Positions 39,467 through 46,917 of a stretch of DNA of 64,000 bases are shown here, piece after piece (within the stretch, counting starts at the first letter, position 1; every line of letters begins with the position of its first letter). The DNA lies in assembly GCA_046347015.1 (NCBI GenBank), contig JAXMHA010000006.1:1-64000 (forward strand), in the 5' to 3' direction. The translations under genes and the position numbers were made by a program. The DNA comes from Dokdonella_A sp046347015 (GTDB lineage: Bacteria > Pseudomonadota > Gammaproteobacteria > Xanthomonadales > Rhodanobacteraceae). The notes beneath the pieces were generated by a model that saw only the letters and a list, made by a program, of their open reading frames with translations, did no database searches and had not been told where the DNA came from.

Positions 39467-40036
39467 TCAGCCGCCGTCGGTCGCCGGCGATGCGCCAACG
39501 TGCCGGTACTGGCCGGGCGGCAGGTACAACGGGTACAGCGACCCCTCTTCCTTGCGCAACAGCCGGCTGAGATGCCCGGCAATCTTGATGATGTCGGTGA
39601 CGATGCGCTGGCGGTGGTCCCGATTCCAGGGCGCCGACAGGTATTCGGTCAGCAACGCCTCGATTGCGAGGCTCTCGCGTTCGACTTCGGCGAACAGGGA
39701 TGCGAACTGTGCGCGCGCGACCCGGTCGCGTGCGGTGGCCCAGCGCAAGTACGGATAGAACTGCACCGCTTTCTGCAACCCGATGCGCCGGAACGCATCG
39801 GCGAACGCGCCGAGTTGTTCGATCTGCGCGTCCATGTCGTGGTTCCGGCAGGCGTCGAGCAGGCGGCGCATGTCCGCACATGCCGCGGCGTTGTCGGTCA
39901 TCAACTGCGCGACGAGGCGCGGGCGATAGCGTGCCCACACCGTATCCGAGCCGTGGTCGGCGCCATCGGCGTCCGGGTCCCCGGAGGACCGCGATGGCCG
40001 GAGCAATGCGTCGAACCAGCGGGACGGTCCGCCCAT
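39467..40036 (-). CDS. Helical hemerythrin-like protein of unknown function
   Basis: 189 residues, nearly all predicted helix. The middle and C-terminal segments (QKAVQFYPYLRWATARDR, KIAGHLSRLLRKEEGSLYPL) follow the rhythm of hemerythrin HHE domains, where an HxxxE lies before YPL, but most iron-ligand histidines are missing. It could also be a distant relative of the sigma-D regulators. ATG 40036 is preferred to an upstream TTG. A palindrome overlapping a candidate -35 box lies about 80 bases upstream. Confidence 0.6.
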   Translation of the reverse strand: MGGPSRWFDALLRPSRSSGDPDADGADHGSDTVWARYRPRLVAQLMTDNAAACADMRRLLDACRNHDMDAQIEQLGAFADAFRRIGLQKAVQFYPYLRWATARDRVARAQFASLFAEVERESLAIEALLTEYLSAPWNRDHRQRIVTDIIKIAGHLSRLLRKEEGSLYPLYLPPGQYRHVGASPATDGG

Positions 40037-40087
40037 ATCCTTCGGCTCTCCGGTCGGAAACAAAATGGTTCGCGTTCCGGGCCGGTA

Positions 40088-40131
40088 CTGTTACACGGTG
40101 GGCTGGCCGTTGTCACGCGACTTTGCGTGAC
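40088..40131 (-). promoter_or_regulatory. Candidate promoter with palindromic operator for the hemerythrin-like gene
   Basis: GTCACGC (40112-40118) and GCGTGAC (40125-40131) form a perfect 7-bp inverted repeat with a 6-base spacer. On the minus strand one arm overlaps GTGACA (five of six -35 positions), and TAACAG follows after 17 bases as a weak -10. An operator overlapping -35 would fit repression. Confidence 0.35.
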
Positions 40132-40248
40132 GGGAACCGGATCATTTCCGTGCCGGGAGCCGCTCGCGGGGACTGCAAGTTGCAAACGGCGTGACGGGAC
40201 ACTGCCAAGTGGCATCGAACCCGTGGATTTCCCCGTGCGCGAATCCGG

Positions 40249-40803
40249 TCAGGTCGCGATGTGGAATCCCGATCCCATGGCGGTACCACGTTCAGCGCCA
40301 GTCGCATCGCAAGCAGCCCACAGCTCGGCAACGGTCTTGCTGGATCGGGGATCGCGCACATCCGGGGCAATGTCGGACAGCGGCCGCAGCACGAACGCCT
40401 CGCGGAGGTCCGGTCGCGGCACGACGAGGTGCCCGGGGCCCGCAATGATGCGATCGCCGAACAGTACGATGTCGACGTCGAGCGTACGGCTCGAATAGCG
40501 GGGCACGTCGCGCCGGCGTCCATGGCGATCCTCGAGCGCGTGCAGCCACGCGTCCAGTGCTTCCGGGCCAAGGTCGCTGTCGATGCCGGCGGCGAGATTG
40601 ACGAAATCCGGCCCGTCGAAACCAACTGCCGGGAAGCGGTACGCCGGGGAGGCCACGGTACCGGTGAAGCGCGCGCGCATTTCCGCGAGCGCCGCCGCGA
40701 GATTCCGCTCGGGTTCGATGTTCGAGCCAAGGCTGAGCCACGCGCGGACGGTCCCGCTGTCGGCAGGAGTCATGTGTCCCGATTCCCCCGCCGCCCTGGT
40801 CAT
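40249..40803 (-). CDS. folK: 2-amino-4-hydroxy-6-hydroxymethyldihydropteridine pyrophosphokinase
   Basis: 184 residues. It pyrophosphorylates the pterin alcohol in folate synthesis. Motifs: WLSLGSNIEPERNLAAAL, the PPPK signature GRRRDVPRYSSRTLDVDIVL (RxxxRxxxRxLDxD type), and VVPRPDLREAFVL with HPR changed to RPD-like spacing. The start at 40803 overlaps the folB stop (ATGA); a second ATG at 40773 is also possible. The C-terminus extends ~20 residues beyond the usual end. Confidence 0.93.
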   Translation of the reverse strand: MTRAAGESGHMTPADSGTVRAWLSLGSNIEPERNLAAALAEMRARFTGTVASPAYRFPAVGFDGPDFVNLAAGIDSDLGPEALDAWLHALEDRHGRRRDVPRYSSRTLDVDIVLFGDRIIAGPGHLVVPRPDLREAFVLRPLSDIAPDVRDPRSSKTVAELWAACDATGAERGTAMGSGFHIAT

Positions 40804-41159
40804 GCCGGGCGGTTGCCGCGCTCGATGACGACCCCGACGGCCTTCGAGCCGGTCACCGCGCCGGGCTTCGACAGCTTCAACCGCAGCCAGCCGACTCCGA
40901 ACTCCTCGCGCACGATTGCGGCGCAGCGCTCGGCGAGCGTTTCGACCAGTTCGAAGCGCGATCCCTCGACGAATGCGATCAACCGCTTCGCGACGGCCTT
41001 GTAATCCAGCGTGTCGGCAATGCGGTCACTCGCCGCCGGACGCGTGTTGTCGAACGCCATTTCGACATCGAGGGCGACGGTCTGGCGGATGTTCCGCTCC
41101 CAGTCGTAGATGCCGATGACGGTTTCGATGCGCAGATCTTCGATGAAAACGATGTCCAT
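40800..41159 (-). CDS. folB: Dihydroneopterin aldolase
   Basis: 119 residues, normal length. It converts 7,8-dihydroneopterin to 6-hydroxymethyl-dihydropterin plus glycolaldehyde. MDIVFIEDLRIETVIGIYDW is the conserved N-terminus; LDYKAVAKRLIAFVE and FELVETLAERCA form the active-site helices; the C-terminal KLSKPGAVTGSKAVGV strand is typical. It sits between tsaD (29 bases upstream) and folK (overlapping), giving a probable tsaD-folB-folK operon. Confidence 0.95.
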   Translation of the reverse strand: MDIVFIEDLRIETVIGIYDWERNIRQTVALDVEMAFDNTRPAASDRIADTLDYKAVAKRLIAFVEGSRFELVETLAERCAAIVREEFGVGWLRLKLSKPGAVTGSKAVGVVIERGNRPA

Positions 41160-41188
41160 GGGCGGTCAGCGGCGGGCGTCGCGCAAGC

Positions 41189-42253
41189 CTAGCGCATGGC
41201 ACTGGCGACCGGGCCGGCGAGAGGAGGCAGCGACTCGAGGTCCCACCGCGGCAGCACGCGGATCGCATCATCGTCGCGCTGTCCCGCCGCGAGGCGCAGG
41301 CTTCCGGCCAACGCGATCATCGCGCCATTGTCGGTGCAGAGGCGAAGGCGCGGGAATGCGACGCGGAATCCCTCCCGTTCGCCGGCCGCTGCGAGGTCGG
41401 CGCGCAGCCGCAGGTTGGCGCCGACGCCGCCGGCCACGACCAGCGTCCGCGCGCCGGTCGCGGCGAGCGCGCGACGGCACTTGATCACCAGGGTCTCGAC
41501 GATGGCCGCCTCGAACGCGTGGGCGATGTCGGCGCGCGTCACCTCGCTCCGGTCGCTATCCCGCCACGCGAGCATTACCTGCGTCTTCAGGCCCGAAAAG
41601 CTGAAGTCGAGTCCCGGGCGATCGGTCAGCGGCCGCGCGAACCGGAACCGCCCCGGTTGCCCGTGCCCGGCCAGCGCCGCAAGCGCCGGTCCGCCCGGAT
41701 AGGGAAGGTCCATCAACCGTGCGACCTTGTCGAAGGCTTCGCCGGCGGCGTCGTCGAGGGTGTCGCCGATGACCCGGTAGCGGCCAATCGCGGCGACTTC
41801 GACCAGCATCGAGTGGCCGCCCGACACCAGCAGCGCGACGAACGGCGGCGCCGGCGGATCGGGCTCGAGCATCGGCGCCAGCAGGTGTCCCTCCATGTGG
41901 TGGACCCCGATGGCCGGCAGCTCGAGCGCCCAGGCCAGCGAACGGGCCGTCGTCGCGCCAACCAGCAAGGCGCCGACCAGCCCAGGGCCCGCGGTGTAGG
42001 CGACGCCGGCCAGGTCTCCGGCGCCGCGGCCAGCCTCCTTCAGCACCTCGTCGACCAACGGCAGCAGCTTGCGGACGTGGTCGCGCGAGGCGAGTTCCGG
42101 CACGACGCCGCCATAGTCGGCGTGCAGCTTGACTTGGCTGTACAAGACATCGGCCAGGAGGCCCCGTGCCGGGTCGTACAGCGCGACGCCCGTCTCGTCG
42201 CACGAGGTTTCGACCCCAAGGACGGGGCCTTGTTTTGCAAACAGGGGATTCAC
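41189..42253 (-). CDS. tsaD: tRNA N6-adenosine threonylcarbamoyltransferase TsaD
   Basis: 354 residues from GTG. It forms t6A37 in ANN-decoding tRNAs with TsaB, TsaC and TsaE. LGVETSCDETGVAL starts the ASKHA fold; iron-binding HHMEGHLLAP (HxxxH); LLVSGGHSML; VAGGVGANLRLR; CTDNGAMIALAG. The GTG at 42253 gives near-normal length; the ATG at 42334 would add 27 unrelated residues and cover the rpsU promoter. Divergent from rpsU, as in many gammaproteobacteria. Confidence 0.96.
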   Translation of the reverse strand: MNPLFAKQGPVLGVETSCDETGVALYDPARGLLADVLYSQVKLHADYGGVVPELASRDHVRKLLPLVDEVLKEAGRGAGDLAGVAYTAGPGLVGALLVGATTARSLAWALELPAIGVHHMEGHLLAPMLEPDPPAPPFVALLVSGGHSMLVEVAAIGRYRVIGDTLDDAAGEAFDKVARLMDLPYPGGPALAALAGHGQPGRFRFARPLTDRPGLDFSFSGLKTQVMLAWRDSDRSEVTRADIAHAFEAAIVETLVIKCRRALAATGARTLVVAGGVGANLRLRADLAAAGEREGFRVAFPRLRLCTDNGAMIALAGSLRLAAGQRDDDAIRVLPRWDLESLPPLAGPVASAMR

Positions 42254-42264
42254 CGGAATAGAAT
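42235..42264 (+). promoter_or_regulatory. Candidate sigma-70 promoter of the rpsU-yqeY-dnaG operon
   Basis: TTGCAA (42235-42240) and TAGAAT (42259-42264) with an 18-base spacer match four and five of six consensus positions. A transcript from here would have a ~155-base leader before rpsU. It overlaps the first codons of tsaD on the other strand. Confidence 0.5.
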
Positions 42265-42426
42265 ACGCGGCTTGCCTGCTTTCCGGGCACGGCTCCCGGG
42301 CCGTCCGCTCGGATGCCGGGAATACGATTGCCATCCTGCGTGGACGTCCGCCTGCCGGTGAACTCGTCGGTATCGCGTGCGGTGCGTGAGGGTCACTGTC
42401 CTTTGTCGTTTTGCCCTGGAGTATCC

Positions 42427-42642
42427 ATGCCCAGCGTAAAAGTCCGCGAGAACGAACCTTTCGAGTTCGCTCTGCGTCGCTTCAAGCGTACCTGCGAGAA
42501 GGCCGGAGTCCTGGCCGAAGTCCGCAAGCGCGAGTTCTACGAAAAGCCGACCCAGGAGCGCAAGCGCAAGCGCGCGGCCGCGGTCAAGCGCCACCTGCGC
42601 CGTGTGTCGCGCGACGTCACGAAGCGCCAGCGCCTCTATTGA
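42427..42642 (+). CDS. rpsU: 30S ribosomal protein S21
   Basis: 71 residues, normal length. MPSVKVRENEPFEFALRRFK and the basic C-terminus RVSRDVTKRQRLY are diagnostic. TGGAG precedes the ATG. First gene of the macromolecular-synthesis-type operon rpsU-yqeY-dnaG. Confidence 0.98.
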   Translation: MPSVKVRENEPFEFALRRFKRTCEKAGVLAEVRKREFYEKPTQERKRKRAAAVKRHLRRVSRDVTKRQRLY

Positions 42643-42759
42643 TTCCCCTCGCGCGGGCCGCTCGCCCGCGCGGCTTCCGCATTCCGGACCCGGCTCGGGT
42701 GCGTGCATCGCCCGGGCGCGCAGCGTCCATCATCGTCTTGCGACGTCGAGGAACTCGCC

Positions 42760-43212
42760 ATGAGCCTCAAGCAGCGTCTTTCCGACGACATGAAAGCCGC
42801 GCTCAAGGGGGGCGACAAGGAGCGCCTTGCGGCGATCCGCCTCATCCTGGCCGCGACCAAGCAACGCGAAGTCGACGAACGGATCACGCTCGATGACGCG
42901 CAGGTGCTGGCGGTGCTCGAGAGGATGCTGAAGCAGCGCCGCGATTCGGTCGCGCAGTTCGAGTCTGCTGGCCGGACCGACCTTGCCGCCAGGGAGAACT
43001 TCGAGATCGGCGTCATCCAGGGCTACCTGCCGGTCCAATTGACGCCCGCCGAAGTCGAAGCCGCCATCACCGTCGCGATTGCCGAAGCCGGCGCGACGTC
43101 GCCGAAGGACATGGGCAAGGTGATGGGGCTCGTCAAGCCGAAGGTCGCCGGGCGTACCGACATGGGCAAGCTGTCGGCGCTCGTGAGGGACCGGCTCGCC
43201 GCATTGGGCTGA
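42760..43212 (+). CDS. yqeY: GatB/YqeY domain protein
   Basis: 150 residues. MSLKQRLSDDMKAALKGGDK, then LAAIRLILAATKQREVDER, FEIGVIQGYLP and MGKVMGLVKPKVAGRTDMGK are characteristic. The domain matches the tRNA-binding tail of GatB amidotransferase; free-standing copies such as this, between rpsU and dnaG, are common in proteobacteria and have no settled function. The start at 42760 gives the standard N-terminus. Confidence 0.93.
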   Translation: MSLKQRLSDDMKAALKGGDKERLAAIRLILAATKQREVDERITLDDAQVLAVLERMLKQRRDSVAQFESAGRTDLAARENFEIGVIQGYLPVQLTPAEVEAAITVAIAEAGATSPKDMGKVMGLVKPKVAGRTDMGKLSALVRDRLAALG

Positions 43213-43348
43213 GAGGCAGCGTCAACGACACCGGCGACATGGTCTGCCGGCCCGGGTCGCCGGAACAGACCGCGGCCGGCAAGATCCGTGGCTCCGCCGG
43301 CCCGGCGGACTCGCCGGTTCCACTCGTTGCACGGATTAAACTGGCGGC

Positions 43349-45207
43349 ATGCCCGGCCGCATTCCCGACAAGTTCATCGACGACCTTCTCGCGCGCGTCG
43401 ACATCGTCGACGTCGTGCAGGAACGCGTCGCGCTGAAGCGGGCCGGTCGCGACTGGTCAGCGCGTTGTCCCTTCCACGACGAGCGCTCGCCATCGTTCAC
43501 GGTCAGTCCGGCGAAGCAGTTCTACCACTGCTTTGGCTGCGGGGCGCACGGCAGCGCGATCGGCTTCCTGATGAACTACGACCGACTGGAGTTCCAGGAT
43601 GCGGTCGAGGAACTCGCCAATCGGATCGGACTCAAGGTGCCCTACGAGGGTGGTCGCGCCGCGCCGCGCGAAGATGCGGCCGACCTCTACGAGATCCTCG
43701 ACGCCGCGACGGGTTTCTATCGCCGCCAACTCGCCGCGAACGATCGGGCCCGCGCCTACTTCGGACAGCGTGGGCTCGACGAAGCCACGCTCGCGCGCTT
43801 TCGGCTCGGCTACGCGCCGGATGCATGGAATGCGCTGAAGGATGCGCTCGGTACCAATACGGTGCGCCTCGCGCTGCTCGAGAAGGCCGGCCTCCTCGCT
43901 GGCAATGACGCGGTTCGCGCTACGACCGCTTCCGTGACCGCGTGGTGTTCCCGATCCTCGACCGGCGCGGCCGCACGATTGCGTTCGGCGGCAGGATCCC
44001 GACGCAGCCGAAGGGCAACTCGAGGCCGGGCGACGATGTTGCCGCTGAAAACCCAGGTGATGGTTTACCGGTTCCCGATTCCCCTCCGCAAGCTTCGCGC
44101 GCGGATGAGTCGGGTCCGAAGTACCTCAATTCGCCCGAGACACCACTGTTCCACAAGGGCCGCGAGCTGTTCGGCCTGTGGCAGGTGCGCGAAGCACACG
44201 CGAGGATCCCGCGGCTGATCGTCGTCGAAGGCTACATGGACGTGATCAGTCTGCACCAGGCCGGCGTGACGCAGGCGGTTGCGACGCTCGGCACCGCGAC
44301 GACGAGCGATCATGCGGAGATCCTGTTCCGCCAATGCGCGGACGTGTACTTCTGCTTCGATGGCGACCGCGCCGGCCGCGCCGCCGCATGGCGGGCTGCC
44401 GAGTCGGTCCTGCCGCGCATGCGCGATGGGCGGCAGGCACTGTTCGTGTTCCTGCCCGAGGGTGAGGACCCCGACTCGCTGGTTCGCCGGGAAGGGCTCG
44501 ACGGCTTCGAGGAACGGCTGCGCGTGGCGACCCCGCTCAGCGAGTTCTTCTTCGCCGAGACTGCGCACGACGTCAATATCGCAAGCCTCGACGGCAAGGC
44601 ACGACTCGCCGAACGCGCACGTCCCTTGCTTGCACGCATTCCGGATGGCGCGTTCCGCGACCTGATGTTCGGCGAACTCGAAAGGCGTACCGGCGTACAC
44701 ACCGGCGCCGCGCCGACGCCCGCCCGGCCAGCGCCGATGCGGGATGGTGGCAGTCAACCCCGCCAGCGTTCACTGGTTCGCATCGCGGTCGCACTGCTGG
44801 TGCAGAACCCCGAATTTGCCGCGGCGGTCGAACCTCCGTTCTCGTTCGCCGAACTGCGCCAGCCCGGCATTCCCCTGCTGGCGGAATTGCTGACGCTGTG
44901 TCGCGAACAACCGGGCCTGACGACCGCCGCGGTGCTCGAGCGCTTCGCTGCGCGCGACGGGGACGAGCGCGCGCTGGCGAAACTCGCGCTGATGGATTTT
45001 CCCGGCGCCGAGGAAGACCGGAGGCTGGAGTTCACCGGCGCGATCGCGCAACTCGAACGCCAGACCGAGGCGCAACGGCGTGCCGACCTGCACGCGCGAC
45101 TGCGGGAACTCGAATCGCGCGGTGAAGCCGGTCTCGACGACGCCGAGCGCGACGAGCTGCGCCGTTTGCTGGCGGCGAAGGTGGAACGAGGGACGCCAGC
45201 GCATTGA
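43349..45207 (+). CDS. dnaG: DNA primase DnaG, frameshifted near 43912
   Basis: Primase makes RNA primers at the replication fork. Part 1 (43349 to ~43912) has the zinc finger CPFHDERSPSF...CFGCG and the start of the catalytic core. Part 2, in the -1 frame from ~43915 to 45207, has RYDRFRDRVVFPIL, FGGRI, PKYLNSPETPLFHKGRELFG, TOPRIM motifs VVEGYMD and CFDGDRAG, and the DnaB-binding C-terminus. One missing base in GCGGTTCG (GG for GGG) explains the break; repaired, the protein is ~619 residues. About 33 extra residues lie between FGGRI and PKYLNSPE. As dnaG is essential, a sequence error is more likely than a pseudogene. rpoD does not follow. Confidence 0.93.
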
Positions 45208-45258
45208 GCCACGCGATGGCTGTCGGGGGCGGAGCGCGAGTTCGCCCGTCGATCGGCA

Positions 45259-46641
45259 TCAACCTCGTCTCGGCCTGTCGCGATCCGTGATCTTCGCCCG
45301 GCGGCGCCGCATCCGCAGCCAACGCAGCAGGCCGTACGACAGGCGCACTTTTTCCTGTCCGACGGGCAGGTCGGTGTGTGCGAAGATCCATGATGACTTG
45401 CTGTACGCGATCTGCTGCTCCGGGTACACGCTGCGGTGGCCGATGATCAGGTATGCGGCGACACAGGCGCCGGCGACGTACAACGTCGACTCCGCGCCGA
45501 ACAGTTCCACGCCCATCAGGATTGCCGCAATCGGCGCATTCGATGCCGATGCCACCACGGCGACCATGCCCACCGCGGCACCGAGTGCCGCGTGGATGCC
45601 GAGGACATGCGCGAACGCGCCGCCAGTGACTGCACCGATCACGAACTGCGGCGTCACGATACCGCCGTAGAAACCCGAGCCGAGTGTGATCGCGACCAGC
45701 AGCGCCTTCCACAGGAACCCGAGGTACGGCATCGCCTCGCCAGCGAGCGCGCGGTCCATCAGCGGCAGGCTGAGGCCGAGGTACTGGGTTGGCACCGCGA
45801 GGATCAACAGCGCCATCACGACTCCGCCCAGCACTGGCACCAGCGGCGGCCACAGCTTGTACCGATCCCTCACCCAGCCGAATCCCCGTTTTGCCGCCCG
45901 CAACAGCTCGACGAACAGCCACGCCACCGCACCGCACAGGACGCCGATCAGTACGGTCTTGAGGAACAGCCACTCGGTGAAGTCGTCCCGGAATGCAATC
46001 TGGTACTGCGGGTACGGCACCCCGAGATGCCGCGACACCTCGAACGCGGTAACACCGGCGACGATGCCCGGAAACAGGAAGTCGTGGCGGATACGGCCGA
46101 TCGCCAGCATTTCGACGCCGTAGATCGCGCCGGCGATCGGTGTACCGAACACGCTGGAGAATCCTGCGCTGACACCGCAGGCCAGCAGGCGCTTGCGCGT
46201 TTCGGGATTGAGGTGCAACACCCGGCCGATGCCCGCGGCGAAGCTCGCGCCGATGTGCGAGCACGGGCCTTCCTTGCCGGCGGATCCGCCGCATCCCAGC
46301 GTCACCAGCGCGGCAACGGGTTTGATCCACAGCGTCCGGAACGGCATCCGCCCCTGCTGCGCGTTGACCGCGACGATCGCATTGTCCTTGTATCCGCTGC
46401 GGCTCAACTGGTAGCCGTAGTGCAGCAGCAATCCGTTGGCGAGGCCCGCGATCGGCAACAGGGCCATTTGCAGCCACAGGGGCGCGGCATACGCGCGACC
46501 CGCGGTCGCGAACAGGATGCGCAGGAAGATCGTGCAGCCGACGCCGACCAACGCGCCGGTCGCGAGCGACAGCACCAGCCACTGCAACACCGTTGCCAGC
46601 ATCACCAGCGGTTCGGCAACGTAAAAGCGGCGCAGGGGCAT
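45259..46641 (-). CDS. CLC-family chloride channel/antiporter
   Basis: 460 residues with about ten membrane segments. Selectivity motifs: GCGGSAGKEGPCSHIG (the GKxGP loop) and GSGFYGGIVTPQF (GxFxP). No cytoplasmic CBS domains follow. It resembles bacterial ClcB-type voltage-gated or proton-coupled chloride carriers, used in acid resistance or chloride balance. The gating glutamate is present in GKEGP. Convergent with dnaG, about 50 bases apart. Confidence 0.93.
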   Translation of the reverse strand: MPLRRFYVAEPLVMLATVLQWLVLSLATGALVGVGCTIFLRILFATAGRAYAAPLWLQMALLPIAGLANGLLLHYGYQLSRSGYKDNAIVAVNAQQGRMPFRTLWIKPVAALVTLGCGGSAGKEGPCSHIGASFAAGIGRVLHLNPETRKRLLACGVSAGFSSVFGTPIAGAIYGVEMLAIGRIRHDFLFPGIVAGVTAFEVSRHLGVPYPQYQIAFRDDFTEWLFLKTVLIGVLCGAVAWLFVELLRAAKRGFGWVRDRYKLWPPLVPVLGGVVMALLILAVPTQYLGLSLPLMDRALAGEAMPYLGFLWKALLVAITLGSGFYGGIVTPQFVIGAVTGGAFAHVLGIHAALGAAVGMVAVVASASNAPIAAILMGVELFGAESTLYVAGACVAAYLIIGHRSVYPEQQIAYSKSSWIFAHTDLPVGQEKVRLSYGLLRWLRMRRRRAKITDRDRPRRG

Positions 46642-46917
46642 GGCGGGGCCGGGAGGATGACCTCGCGAGTATATCGATGCTGTCTGCGGGCCAGCCGTAG
46701 GCGCGGCGGGCGCTCAGTGGCGGCAGTCCGGTGACGCGTGCCGCCGACCCCCCGGCGTGGCACGCGCGTGAACCCGCTTGGCAATGGGACTCGTGGATTC
46801 GGTGCAAGCCAAAGATGACACCCGCTCGGGGGGCAGCCGTTGTCAGGACGTTCCCCACGTGAACTTGCCAACAATCGGTCCGTCTTCGCTGGCGGGATTG
46901 ACCCTTGACCGGGTCGA

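Noticed and set aside
45032..46917. Continuation of the kinase reading frame, giving a 1552-residue protein antisense to the CLC gene
   Set aside because: The CLC gene on the same strand in another frame has clear family motifs; the long frame shows no repeats or motifs after ~47095 and is open only because of high GC.
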